Below, in pieces: positions 16,229 to 24,499 of a stretch of 64,000 nucleotides of DNA; position 1 is the stretch's first letter, and each line of letters opens with the position of its first letter. This stretch comes from CAZABC01 sp964483405. Its GTDB lineage: Bacteria > Chloroflexota > Limnocylindria > Limnocylindrales > CSP1-4. A model generated the notes under the pieces. The model was not told where the DNA came from. It was given only the letters and a program-made list of their open reading frames with translations, and made no database searches. The stretch lies in contig CAZABC010000007.1 of the NCBI GenBank assembly GCA_964483405.1, positions 23,282-87,281 of the forward strand, read 5' to 3'. The position numbers and the translations under genes are program-made.

Positions 16229-17710
16229 GTGCGCGTGATCTTCGTCGCGGCGGAGTGCGAGCCGTGGGCCAAGACGGGTGGCCTCGGCGACGTCGTCGAC
16301 GCCCTCGCCCGGTCGCTCGGGCGGATCCCGGCCGGTCCGGCGTACCCGGTCGAGGTCTTCCTGCCGCGCTATCGGAGCGTCCCGACCCCGGCCGATGTGA
16401 CGACCGGGCACGATCTCGCGATCGACGACCCGCTCGCCCCGGGGGCGGTCATCCGGGGCCGGGTCCTCGAGGTCGCGGTTGACGGCTACCGGCTCCGGCT
16501 CGTCGACCTGCCCGCCGCCTTCGATCGCGACGGCTTCTACGACCATCCCGACGACCCGTGGCGGTTCGCGGCGTTCGGCCGCGCCGTCGTCGCCGCGCTG
16601 CGGGCCGACGCGGCCGCCGGGATCGAGCCACCGGCCGTCATCCACCTCCACGACTGGCACAGCTGCCCGGTCGTCCTCGAGCGCGACGCCGCCGGACCCG
16701 CCGACCCTGTGATGGGCCGGGCGGCGATCGTCCTGACGCTCCACAACCTCGCCTATCACGGCTGGGTCCCGGCCGCGGCGGTGCCCCAGCTCGGGCCGGT
16801 CGTCGCCGCCGCCGGGATCGCGCCCCGCGGACCGGGTGTCGACCTGCTGCGGGAGGGCATCCGGCGGGCCGAACTCGTGAACACCGTCAGCCCGACGTAC
16901 GCCGAGCAGGCCCGGACGCCGGCCTTCGGGTTCGGGCTCGACGGTGACCTCCTCGCCCGGGGCGATCGCTTCGGCGGGATCCTCAACGGCCTCGACCCGG
17001 ACCTCTGGGATCCGGCGACCGACGACGCGCTCGCGGCGCCGTACGACCGGGCCGACCCGTCGGGCAAGGCCGCCTGCCGGCGCGACCTCCTGCTCCGCCT
17101 CGGGATGGATCCACTCGACGACGACCCGGTCCTCGGGGCGGTCGGCCGGCTCGACCCGCAGAAGGGCTTCGACCTCGTCGTCGAGGCCGGGCCGCGGCTC
17201 CTCGCCCGCGGGGTGCGGCTGGTCGTCCAGGCCGCCGGCGACCCGGCGATCGCGGCAGGTCTCCGGGCTCTCGAGGCGGCCCACCCGGGCCGCGTGGTGT
17301 TCGTGGAGCGCTTCGACCGGGCGATGGCCCGCCGGATCTACGCCGGCGCCGACGCGCTCCTCGTCCCGTCGCGCTTCGAGCCGTCGGGCCAGGTCCAGAT
17401 GATCGCGATGCGCTACGGGACGCCGCCGATCGCCCACGCCACGGGCGGGCTGGTCGACTCGATCGCCGATGAGCACGATCACCCGGGGGCGGGCACCGGC
17501 TTCCTCTTCCGCCACCCGACGGCCGAGGGCCTCGCCTGGGCCTGCGGCGAGGCGGCGGCCCTGCGTGGCGATGGCACGACGCCCGGCTGGCGGGCGCTCG
17601 TCGACCGTGGGATGGCGATGGACTTCGACTGGCGGACGGGCGCGGCCCCGGCGTACGCGGCCTGGTACGCCCGGGCGATCGCCCTGCGGGAGCGCCCTCC
17701 GGCGGCCTGA
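16229..17710 (+). CDS. glgA: Glycogen synthase (GT5, ADP-glucose type)
   Basis: 493 residues. It transfers glucose from ADP-glucose (or a related donor) to the non-reducing end of alpha-1,4-glucan. It starts with the family-typical VIFVAAECEPWAKTGGLGDV; K15 in KTGGLGD is the nucleotide-sugar contact. The second Rossmann domain shows GAVGRLDPQKGFDL and the retaining-GT motif SRFEPSGQVQMIAMRYG followed by PPIAHATGGLVDS. The GTG at 16229 is chosen over an upstream ATG because it lies 6 nt after TACCAT and gives the canonical N-terminus. It is divergent from glgP. No GlgC is visible in the window. Confidence 0.93.
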   Translation: MRVIFVAAECEPWAKTGGLGDVVDALARSLGRIPAGPAYPVEVFLPRYRSVPTPADVTTGHDLAIDDPLAPGAVIRGRVLEVAVDGYRLRLVDLPAAFDRDGFYDHPDDPWRFAAFGRAVVAALRADAAAGIEPPAVIHLHDWHSCPVVLERDAAGPADPVMGRAAIVLTLHNLAYHGWVPAAAVPQLGPVVAAAGIAPRGPGVDLLREGIRRAELVNTVSPTYAEQARTPAFGFGLDGDLLARGDRFGGILNGLDPDLWDPATDDALAAPYDRADPSGKAACRRDLLLRLGMDPLDDDPVLGAVGRLDPQKGFDLVVEAGPRLLARGVRLVVQAAGDPAIAAGLRALEAAHPGRVVFVERFDRAMARRIYAGADALLVPSRFEPSGQVQMIAMRYGTPPIAHATGGLVDSIADEHDHPGAGTGFLFRHPTAEGLAWACGEAAALRGDGTTPGWRALVDRGMAMDFDWRTGAAPAYAAWYARAIALRERPPAA

Positions 17711-17737
17711 GACGGCGCGCGGCTCACCCGGAGCGCC

Positions 17738-18640
17738 TCAGCCCATGCCGAGCGCCCGGAGGACCGCGACCGCCGTCGCCTCGATCCTGGTCCGCTGGGG
17801 CGAGTGCGGCCCGCCGGCGATCGTCAGGATCCGGCCCGCACCGACGACCGCCGCGAACGACGGCAGCGCCGCGTCCGGCGTGAGGCTACCGGCGGCCGGG
17901 TCGCCCCGGACGACCCAGGTCTCGATGCCCGCGGCCGCCGGGTCGCGGAGGTCGCCGAGGCCGCCGTCCCAGTCGCCGTTCTCCAGCAGCACCGCCCGGG
18001 CGGCCGCCTCGTCGACGAGCTGGAGCCCCTCGGCCTTCGCGGCGACGTCGCCCGGGGTCCACGACGGGTACGCCGCCCCGATGACCCGGAGCGCCTCGCC
18101 GAGGTCGTCGTAGTGCCGCTCGACCGGGTCGCGGGTCATCGCCGCCATCCCGGCGTGCGGGACGACCGGCGGGTCGAGCAGGATCAGCCGGCCCGGCCGA
18201 AGACCGGCCGCCGGCAGCGCGGCCGCGACCATCGCACCCCACGAGTGGCCAAGGACGGCGAGCCGCGGCTGATCGAGGCCGGCGGCCCGGGCGAACGCCG
18301 CGACGTCGGCCGCGGTCGCCCGGAACCGGTGGCGCCCGGTCCAGTGGCCCGTCCGGCCATGCCCCGGCAGGTCGACCGCGACGACCCGCCGCCCGGTCGC
18401 GGCGAGCCCTGGTCCCAGCCGCCAGAACGTTCGCGCCGACGACGTAACGCCGTGGACGAGCAGGATCGGCGCCGCCGTCGGCTCGCCCCAGCCCTCCCAG
18501 GCGAAGGGGATGCCGCCGGCCTCGGTCGTGCCGGTCTCGCCGGGCGGCGCCGCCGCGATCGCCGCGGCGATCGCCGCCGGCAGGTTCGCCGACGTCGCCG
18601 CGATCGGCGCGGGGTAGGGGGGCGGCGGCGATCCGGTCAT
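17738..18640 (-). CDS. Alpha/beta-hydrolase fold protein
   Basis: 300 residues. The alpha/beta-hydrolase core begins at about residue 55: APILLVHGVTSSARTFWRLGP (oxyanion hole region), VVAVDLPGHGRTG, nucleophile elbow LAVLGHSWGAM, then a cap and WVVRGDPAAG with a likely catalytic Asp nearby. The His is in IAGGPHSPQRTR. This is the order found in esterases, haloalkane dehalogenase-like and C-C hydrolases. The substrate cannot be inferred. The start ATG 18640 lies 7 nt after TACGTT, which excludes a longer frame. It converges with glgA (27-bp gap) and is divergent from the ACT-domain gene. Confidence 0.8.
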   Translation of the reverse strand: MTGSPPPPYPAPIAATSANLPAAIAAAIAAAPPGETGTTEAGGIPFAWEGWGEPTAAPILLVHGVTSSARTFWRLGPGLAATGRRVVAVDLPGHGRTGHWTGRHRFRATAADVAAFARAAGLDQPRLAVLGHSWGAMVAAALPAAGLRPGRLILLDPPVVPHAGMAAMTRDPVERHYDDLGEALRVIGAAYPSWTPGDVAAKAEGLQLVDEAAARAVLLENGDWDGGLGDLRDPAAAGIETWVVRGDPAAGSLTPDAALPSFAAVVGAGRILTIAGGPHSPQRTRIEATAVAVLRALGMG

Positions 18641-18647
18641 CGGCCCG

Positions 18648-18653
18648 AACGTA
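18648..18653 (-). promoter_or_regulatory. -10 hexamer TACGTT (alpha/beta hydrolase)
   Basis: On the minus strand TACGTT, 7 nt, ATG 18640; no SD. Confidence 0.5.
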
Positions 18654-18668
18654 GCACAGGCCCCCGCG

Positions 18669-18674
18669 TACAAT
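18669..18674 (+). promoter_or_regulatory. -10 hexamer TACAAT (ACT-domain gene)
   Basis: TACAAT lies 31 nt before ATG 18706, giving a short leader that contains an SD (CCGGAGG). This is an ordinary leadered promoter, in contrast to its divergent neighbour. Confidence 0.5.
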
Positions 18675-18705
18675 CCGGCCAGCACCCGCCCGGAGACCGG
18701 AGGCC

Positions 18706-19095
18706 ATGGCCAACCAGTTCGTCGTCGAGCTCCCGAACCATCCCGGCGCCCTCGCCGTCCTCGCCGAGGCGCTCGCCGCGCGCGGTGTCGACCTGCGGGC
18801 CATCGGCGGTGGCAGCATGGGCGAGTCGGGGCACGTGATCATGACGACGGCCGACGACGACGGCGCCCGCGCCGTGCTCGAGGCGGGCGGCTACACGTTC
18901 ATCGAGGGCGAGTCGATCCTGGCCGAGGTCGACGACCGGCCGGGCGGGATGGCGCGCATCGCCCGCCAGCTCGCCGACGCGAACGTCAACATCCTCGGGC
19001 ACCTCTTCCTCGGCCGGTGGGGCGACCGGGCGATGTTCGCCTTCGTCGTCGACGACCCGGAGGCGGCGCGGCCGATCCTCGAGCGGAAGGGCTGA
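18706..19095 (+). CDS. Tandem ACT-domain protein
   Basis: 129 residues made of two ACT-type beta-alpha-beta-beta-alpha-beta modules: residues ~1-62 (FVVELPNHPGALAVLAEALA ... GHVIMTTADDDG) and ~66-128 (FIEGESILAEVDDRPGGMARIARQLADANVNILGH). ACT domains bind amino acids or other small ligands at subunit interfaces. Stand-alone double-ACT proteins are usually regulatory. SD CCGGAGG precedes the ATG. The next gene, a class V aminotransferase-like enzyme, starts 36 nt downstream, so the protein may sense an amino acid related to that enzyme (inference). The DRPGGMARI motif is typical. Confidence 0.8.
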   Translation: MANQFVVELPNHPGALAVLAEALAARGVDLRAIGGGSMGESGHVIMTTADDDGARAVLEAGGYTFIEGESILAEVDDRPGGMARIARQLADANVNILGHLFLGRWGDRAMFAFVVDDPEAARPILERKG

Positions 19096-19130
19096 CGGCC
19101 CTGCGGGCCACGATCGCGACGGCACCGACC

Positions 19131-20825
19131 GTGACCGACGACCCCGAGGCCCTCATCGCCGCGATTCGCGCCGCCGTCATCGGCGACGACGAGGCGGTCG
19201 CCGGCCCGTTCGGGGTGCGCCGGGTCACCTACGCCGACTACACGGCCTCGGGTCGCTCGCTCGACTTCATCGAGGACTACCTCCGCGACGCGGTCCTGCC
19301 GCTCTACGCGAACACCCACACCGAGTCGTCGGGGACCGGGCTCCAGACGTCCCGCTTCCGCGAGGAGGCCCGCCAACTCGTCCGCGACGGCGTCGGCGGC
19401 GACGACCGACACGCCGTGATCTTCTGCGGCTCCGGCTCGACCGCCGCCGTCAATCGGATGGTCGCCGTCCTCGAGCTGCGGCTGCCGGCCGGGCTCGATG
19501 ACCGCTACGACCTCGCCGCGCGGATCCCGCCGGCCGAGCGGCCCGTCGTCTTCATCGGGCCGTACGAGCACCACAGCAACGAGCTGCCGTGGCGCGAGTC
19601 CATCGCCGACGTCGTCACCATCCCCGAGGACGCCGACGGGCGGATCGACCTGTGGCGGCTCGAGGCCGAGCTGATGGCCCACGCCGACCGACCGCTCCGG
19701 ATCGGCTCGTTCTCGGCCGCCTCGAACGTGACAGGGATCATCAGCGACACCCGGGCGATCTCGGTCCTGCTCCACCGGCACGGGGCCCTGTCGTTCTGGG
19801 ACTTCGCGGCGGCCGCGCCGTACGTCGAGATCGAGATGGAGCCCCATCGACCCGGGCCCGACGCGGAGCTCGACTACAAGGACGCGGTCTTCCTGTCGCC
19901 CCACAAGTTCGTCGGCGGGCCCGGTACGCCGGGCGTCCTCGTCGCCCGCCGCGAGCTGTTCCGCAACCGCGTCCCGAGCGTTCCCGGCGGTGGCACGGTC
20001 GCCTACGTCAACCCGACCGAGCACGTCTACCTCGCCGACATCGAGCAGCGCGAGGAGGGCGGGACGCCGGCGATCGTGGAGTCGATCCGGGCGGGCCTCG
20101 TCTTCGGGCTGAAGGCGGCCGTCGGCGTCGAGGCGATCCGCGAACGGGAGGAGTCGTTCATCCGCCGGGCGATCGAGCGCTGGGGGGCGAACCCGGCGAT
20201 CGAGATCCTCGGCAACCCCGCGCTCGACCGGCTCTCGATCGTCTCGTTCGTCGTCCGCCACGACGGTCGCTATCTCCACCACAACTTCGTCGTCGCCCTG
20301 CTCAACGACCTGTTCGGCATCCAGGCCCGGGGCGGCTGCTCGTGCGCGGGACCGTACGGCCACCGCCTGCTCGGGATCGACGTCGAGACCAGCCACGAGT
20401 TCGAGCGGGAGATCGCCCGCGGCTGCGAGGGGATCAAGCCCGGCTGGGTCCGGGTGAACATCAACTACTTCGTGAGCGAGGCGGTCTTCGACTTCCTCCT
20501 CGACGCGGTCGATCTCGTCGCCTCGGACGGCTGGCGGCTCCTGCCGCAGTACCGCTTCGACCCGGCATCGGGCCGCTGGCAGCACCGCGGGAGCCAGGTC
20601 GAGCCGCCGCTGTCGCTCCACGACATCCGCTACGCCGACGGCCGGATGACCTACACCGCCCACCGTCACCGCGAGCCGGAGTCGCGGCTCGCCGACCACC
20701 TCGCCGAGGCGCGGACGCTCCTCGCGGCACCGATCGCCCCGCTGGCATCCGACGGCCCGCTCGAGGTCGGCCCCGACTTCGAGGAGCTGCGCTGGTTCTG
20801 GCTGCCCGAGGAGGTGGCAAGGTGA
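19131..20825 (+). CDS. Class V aminotransferase / cysteine desulfurase-like PLP enzyme
   Basis: 564 residues, longer than typical cysteine desulfurases (~400). Fold-I core features are visible: YANTHTESSGTG, FCGSGSTAAVNRM, GPYEHHSNELPW, FDFAAAAPYV-type (FWDFAAAAPYVEI) and the PLP lysine in FLSPHKFVGGPGTPGVL. The segment ARGGCSCAGPYGHRLLG sits where desulfurases carry the active Cys loop, and GWVRVNINYF follows. The C-terminal ~80 residues are an extra domain. It may act as a desulfurase, lyase or aminotransferase; the sequence does not choose. The GTG at 19131 is the first canonical start after the ACT gene; no SD is seen, so initiation may depend on coupling to the ACT gene. Confidence 0.8.
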   Translation: MTDDPEALIAAIRAAVIGDDEAVAGPFGVRRVTYADYTASGRSLDFIEDYLRDAVLPLYANTHTESSGTGLQTSRFREEARQLVRDGVGGDDRHAVIFCGSGSTAAVNRMVAVLELRLPAGLDDRYDLAARIPPAERPVVFIGPYEHHSNELPWRESIADVVTIPEDADGRIDLWRLEAELMAHADRPLRIGSFSAASNVTGIISDTRAISVLLHRHGALSFWDFAAAAPYVEIEMEPHRPGPDAELDYKDAVFLSPHKFVGGPGTPGVLVARRELFRNRVPSVPGGGTVAYVNPTEHVYLADIEQREEGGTPAIVESIRAGLVFGLKAAVGVEAIREREESFIRRAIERWGANPAIEILGNPALDRLSIVSFVVRHDGRYLHHNFVVALLNDLFGIQARGGCSCAGPYGHRLLGIDVETSHEFEREIARGCEGIKPGWVRVNINYFVSEAVFDFLLDAVDLVASDGWRLLPQYRFDPASGRWQHRGSQVEPPLSLHDIRYADGRMTYTAHRHREPESRLADHLAEARTLLAAPIAPLASDGPLEVGPDFEELRWFWLPEEVAR

Positions 20826-20896
20826 GCCGCGAGCGGACGATCCCCGTCGAGCCGGGACCAGCCTGGCGTGTTCGAGGGTAGGCCGGCGATCCAGCC

Positions 20897-23053
20897 CTAG
20901 GCCGACACGGGTCCGCCGTCCGGCGCCGGCTCGACCTCCGGTCCGCTCCCGGCGTCCGCGGCGGCCGCCGGCGGTCGGAAGAACGTCCGGATCACCGCGA
21001 CGACGACGGCGAGCAGCGGGACGGCGAGGAACATCCCCGGGACGCCGGCGAGGTCGGCGCCGGCCGGGATCGCGAGCAGGACGACGGCCGGGTGGAGCCC
21101 GGTCGACCGGCCCAGGATGAGCGGCGCGATCACGTTGCCCTGGACGATGTTGAGGACGAGCGTGTACACGAGGAGGATGGCGACGTCGGTCGGTCCGCCG
21201 TAGTGGAGCGTGACGAGCAGGGCGAGGCCGGTCGCGAGCATCGCGCCGACGTACGGGATGAAGCCGCCGAAGAACAGCAGGACGGCGAGCGGCAGCGCCA
21301 GCGGGATCCCGAGGAGGGCCAGGATGATGAACAGGGTGACCGCGTCGAACAGGGCCACCATGCCGGTCCCGACGATGTAGCCGCTCAGGACTCCGCTCGC
21401 CCGACGGCCGGCCGTGTCGACCGTGTCGCGATCGAGCACGGCCGACCAGCCGAGCAGCTTCTGCCAGCCACGCTCGCCGTCGCGGAGGAAATAGAACATC
21501 AGGAGCGCCGAGAGGAAGAGGATCACGAGGAACGTGCCGATCCGGGCGACGATCGCGGCCACCTCGGCGACGATCCCGGTGCCGAACTGCTCGACGAGCG
21601 CCCGCAGGAAGCCGAGGATGCCGCCGGCCGCATCGTCGACGTCGCCCGCGCCGTCGCCGGCTCCGGCCACGACGTCGGCCAGCTGCCCGACGATCGCGAT
21701 CGCCGCGAGCGCGATGAGGGCGATGACGAAGAGCGATACCGCGGCGGTCACCGCGCCGGCGGCGGCCGTCGGCCGCCAGCCGCGCTGGCGAAGCCGCTGG
21801 GCGAACGGCGCGAACGCGGAGGCCAGGATGAGCGCGATGACGATCGGCATCGTCACCGTCGGCACGAGCGTGATGACATAGATCGCAACGACGAGGCTCG
21901 CGAACAGGATGAGCAGCCGGACGCTTGCCTGGCCGATCCGGTCGAGCCAGAGCGGGTAGCCGCGCGACCCGAGGAGCAGCGCCCCCCGGGGGTTCTCGGG
22001 GTCGTCGCCGAGGACGGCGAGGGCCGTTGAGGTGATCGCCGCGATGAGGGCCGCGACCGGCAGGGCGATGATGAGGCCGAAGAGCCCGGCGATGGCCGCC
22101 CCGGCCGGCAGGGCGACGAGGACGACGGCCGGGTGGATCTCGATCGTCCGGCCGTAGATGACCGGGGCCATCAGGTTGCCCTGGATGACGTTCATGATCG
22201 TGATCAGGACGAGCAGGATGACGACCTGCGGCAGCCCGACGGTCGTGTACGTCACGATGACCAGGAGGGTCGTCGTGATCAGGCCGCCGATGTACGGGAT
22301 GAACCCGCCGAGGAAGACGGCGATCGCGAGCGGTCCGGCCAGGCTGAGCGGTACGCCGAGGATCCACAGGAAGATGAGGTCGGAGATGGCGTCGGTGCCG
22401 GCGAGGATCGCCGTGCCTCGCAGATAGCCGCCGACCCGGTTGACGGCGTCGGCCGCCGCGGTCTCGAGCCGCTGGCGTCGCCATGCCCCGGGCACCCAGT
22501 CGAGGGCCGCCTGCCACGCCCGGTCGCCGCCCTGGAGCAGGTAGAACGTCAGGATCCCGCCGAGGATCGCCGTGACGGCGAGGCCGATGACCTCCCCGCC
22601 GATGGCGAGCAGCTGGCCCCGGATCCAGGCCGTCGCCTCGTCGATCACGCGCCGGATGAGCGCCTCGACCTCGTCGGGGATGAGCGTCGGGTCGATCGCG
22701 TCGAGCGCCCGCTGGACCCCGGCCTCGACGTTCGCGACGATCGTCCCGATCGTCGGCACGAGGGCGAGGGCGATGAGCAGCAGCGCCGCCAGGATGATCA
22801 GGGCGGCCGCAGCCGTGACGGTGCCCGCCGCCCGGTTCGGCGACCAGCCGCGACGCCGGAGCGAGGCGACGTACGGGGCGAAGGTCGCCGCGACGATCGA
22901 CCCGACGATGAGCGGGGCGACGGCCGACGGGATCAGCGACAGGGCGACGCCGGCGGCGGCGAGGATCGCGACGGCGGCGAGGAAGCGCCACGAGACCGCG
23001 GCGGCGGTGACCAGCCGCTGGGGCAGGAGGCCGGTCGATGCCGGATCGAGCAT
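20897..23053 (-). CDS. Double-length AI-2E family transporter (two fused permease units)
   Basis: 718 residues containing two successive AI-2E/YdiK-type permease units in one chain. Unit 1 (about 10-345) carries FLGGFIPYIGGLITTTLL, VIQGNLMAPVIYGRTIEIHP and LPAGAAIAGLFGLIIALP. Unit 2 (about 365-690) carries FFGGFIPYVGAMLATGLA, IVQGNVIAPLILGRSTGLHP and IPAGADLAGVPGMFLAVP. Each has about seven to eight membrane helices, so the protein has about 15. A normal AI-2E family member is one unit of ~350 residues. Family members export autoinducer-2 or act as Na+/H+-type antiporters; the substrate is unknown here. ATG 23053 lies 6 nt after TACCAT. An Asp/Gly-rich loop (AGAGDGAGDVDD) interrupts unit 2. 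Confidence 0.88.
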   Translation of the reverse strand: MLDPASTGLLPQRLVTAAAVSWRFLAAVAILAAAGVALSLIPSAVAPLIVGSIVAATFAPYVASLRRRGWSPNRAAGTVTAAAALIILAALLLIALALVPTIGTIVANVEAGVQRALDAIDPTLIPDEVEALIRRVIDEATAWIRGQLLAIGGEVIGLAVTAILGGILTFYLLQGGDRAWQAALDWVPGAWRRQRLETAAADAVNRVGGYLRGTAILAGTDAISDLIFLWILGVPLSLAGPLAIAVFLGGFIPYIGGLITTTLLVIVTYTTVGLPQVVILLVLITIMNVIQGNLMAPVIYGRTIEIHPAVVLVALPAGAAIAGLFGLIIALPVAALIAAITSTALAVLGDDPENPRGALLLGSRGYPLWLDRIGQASVRLLILFASLVVAIYVITLVPTVTMPIVIALILASAFAPFAQRLRQRGWRPTAAAGAVTAAVSLFVIALIALAAIAIVGQLADVVAGAGDGAGDVDDAAGGILGFLRALVEQFGTGIVAEVAAIVARIGTFLVILFLSALLMFYFLRDGERGWQKLLGWSAVLDRDTVDTAGRRASGVLSGYIVGTGMVALFDAVTLFIILALLGIPLALPLAVLLFFGGFIPYVGAMLATGLALLVTLHYGGPTDVAILLVYTLVLNIVQGNVIAPLILGRSTGLHPAVVLLAIPAGADLAGVPGMFLAVPLLAVVVAVIRTFFRPPAAAADAGSGPEVEPAPDGGPVSA

Positions 23054-23059
23054 CGCCAG

Positions 23060-23065
23060 ATGGTA
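23060..23065 (-). promoter_or_regulatory. -10 hexamer TACCAT of a leaderless promoter (AI-2E gene)
   Basis: On the minus strand TACCAT, ctggcg (6 nt), ATG 23053. No SD. Confidence 0.65.
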
Positions 23066-23070
23066 CGCGC

Positions 23071-23709
23071 TCAGAACCCGTCCGGCAGCACCAGCCCGCC
23101 GGATGCCTCGAGCCAGTCGGCGACGAGGTCGGCCGCGGCCGCGACGGCGTCGTCGCTCACGTCGAGCTCGAGGACCGGCAGGCTCGACGCTCGGGCCAGC
23201 TCCCGCAGCAGGGCCTGCTCGCGGACGAAGACGTCGAGGTCGTCGTACTGCGACGGCTTGCCGCTGACCGGCAGGCGGGCCGCGCGGGCCGCCGCGAACG
23301 TCTCGTCGCGGCGGACACACAGGACGATCCGGAAGCCGAGCGGCCGGAGGCGGTCCTCGAGCCAGGCGAACTGCGGGTCACGGCCGTGGAGGCGGCGCTG
23401 CTCCGCGATCGTCGAGAGATGGAACCGGTCGACGATCCACGAGTAGTAGGGGAGGAGCTCGAACAGGCGGGCCCACGTCGCGTACGTCTCCATCGCCCGC
23501 GGCTCCTCGCCCGGGGCGTAGTTGATGAGGCCGCGCCCCCACGGGTGGTTCGTGAAGCCGCACCACTCGGCGGAGACGAGCGGCGACGGGTACTCGTACT
23601 TCCGCGGGCCGACGACGCGCGGGTGGCGGTTGAGGGCGAACGCGAGGTCGGTCTTGTGGGTGAGCCGGGTCCCCTCGAGGATGACCTTCGGGACGAGCTT
23701 GCCGGGCAT
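23071..23709 (-). CDS. P-loop nucleoside/nucleotide-kinase-like protein
   Basis: 212 residues. The N-terminus VILEGTRLTHKTDLAFALNRHP is arranged like a Walker A loop, but the glycine before the lysine is histidine (GTRLTHKT instead of GxxxxGKT). Further on are SWIVDRFHLSTIAEQ, resembling the DR(Y/F/H)-type motif of deoxynucleoside and thymidylate kinases, and FRIVLCVRRDETFAAARAAR, resembling a lid. The C-terminus has PVLELDVSDD. A kinase or kinase-derived binding protein is likely; whether it is active is open. ATG 23709 lies 7 nt after TACCAT, fixing the start. The AI-2E gene follows 17 bp downstream but has its own promoter inside this gap. Confidence 0.65.
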   Translation of the reverse strand: MPGKLVPKVILEGTRLTHKTDLAFALNRHPRVVGPRKYEYPSPLVSAEWCGFTNHPWGRGLINYAPGEEPRAMETYATWARLFELLPYYSWIVDRFHLSTIAEQRRLHGRDPQFAWLEDRLRPLGFRIVLCVRRDETFAAARAARLPVSGKPSQYDDLDVFVREQALLRELARASSLPVLELDVSDDAVAAAADLVADWLEASGGLVLPDGF

Positions 23710-23716
23710 GGTGCCG

Positions 23717-23722
23717 ATGGTA
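23717..23722 (-). promoter_or_regulatory. -10 hexamer TACCAT (kinase-like gene)
   Basis: On the minus strand TACCAT, 7 nt, ATG 23709; no SD. Confidence 0.6.
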
Positions 23723-23881
23723 GGACCCCGACGGCCGGGTGAGGGGGCCGGTCCGGTGGTCGAGTGCGCTCGCGACGGCCGGGGTCCGGACGCCACCCGA
23801 GCAGGGGACCTCCGGCCCTTCCGGGTCGCTCCCCGGGACGCCGATGCTGCGACCCTCGAACCCGCCAGCGGAGACGTCCCG

Positions 23882-24307
23882 ATGACCCGCGTCCTCGTGG
23901 TCCACCACGATCTCGACCTGGCCGACCAGGAGGTCGACTCGCTCCGGCGGCGGGGGTACGAGGTGACCCAGTGCGCGGGCCCGATCGGGGCCTGGGCGGG
24001 CTGCCCGGTGATCGCGGGCCGCACCTGTGGCCTCGCCGACGACGCCGACGTCCTCGTCTACGACGCCTGGGCCGACAGCGAGCCCGACGGCGCCCAGCGT
24101 CTCATCGAGGGCATGCGCGAGGTCCACCCCGACACCCCGATCGTCCTCGTCGCGACGAGCCTCGAGCCGTCGTGGGTCGAGACCGCCGGGATCCACGGTG
24201 TGACGCCCCTCGTCGGGTCGCCGACCGGCGACCGGCTCGCCGAGGCGATCGAGGCCGCCCTCGGGTCGCGGAGCGCCGACGAGCCGACCCCGCCCGCGGC
24301 CGGCTGA
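23882..24307 (+). CDS. Receiver-like (CheY-fold) protein
   Basis: 141 residues. The start MTRVLVVHHDLDLADQEVDSLRRRGYEV has the strand-helix layout of a receiver domain, and ADVLVYDAWAD sits where the phospho-Asp strand should be. PIVLVATSL and GVTPLVGSPTGDRLAEAIEAAL complete the fold. The insertion GAWAGCPVIAGRTCGLADD with two Cys is unusual. The usual switch Lys is not visible (LVGSPT instead of LxKPx), so it may be a non-canonical or degenerate receiver. GGAG lies 8 nt before the ATG. Upstream 23710-23881 holds only the divergent promoter; no further feature is seen there. It is followed by the tRNA gene 114 bp downstream. Confidence 0.65.
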   Translation: MTRVLVVHHDLDLADQEVDSLRRRGYEVTQCAGPIGAWAGCPVIAGRTCGLADDADVLVYDAWADSEPDGAQRLIEGMREVHPDTPIVLVATSLEPSWVETAGIHGVTPLVGSPTGDRLAEAIEAALGSRSADEPTPPAAG

Positions 24308-24421
24308 CGACCGACCCCGGCCGTCCGACCCGGCTGACCCGACGGACCCGACGGCCCCCGGGGACCGCCCCCCGCCCTCCGTGGTAGCGTGGAGGCGGGC
24401 CGGCAACGCCCGGCGCGACGC

Positions 24422-24497
24422 GCGGGAGTAGCTCAGTTGGCAGAGCGGCAGCCTTCCAAGCTGCATGTCGCGGGTTCGAACCCCGTCTCCCGCTCCA
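24422..24497 (+). tRNA. tRNA-Gly, anticodon TCC (CCA encoded)
   Basis: Cloverleaf of 76 nt. The acceptor stem GCGGGAG pairs with CTCCCGC (24487-24493), discriminator T, and CCA is encoded at 24495-24497. The D-arm is GCTC-AGTTGGCA-GAGC. The anticodon stem GCAGC/GCTGC holds the loop CTTCCAA, so the anticodon is TCC (reads GGA). The T-arm is CGGGT-TCGAACC-CCG. It is immediately followed, without spacer, by the sirtuin frame. Confidence 0.95.
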
Positions 24498-24499
24498 TC

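Noticed and set aside
18891..22991. Minus-strand frame of over 1300 codons covering the ACT, aminotransferase and AI-2E genes
   Set aside because: It is composed of reverse-complement or shifted-frame readings of three recognised genes and has no domain content.
24422..24497. tRNA-Gly as an integration (att) site for a mobile element
   Set aside because: No integrase gene and no second copy of the tRNA 3' end elsewhere in the window; the following gene is an ordinary sirtuin.
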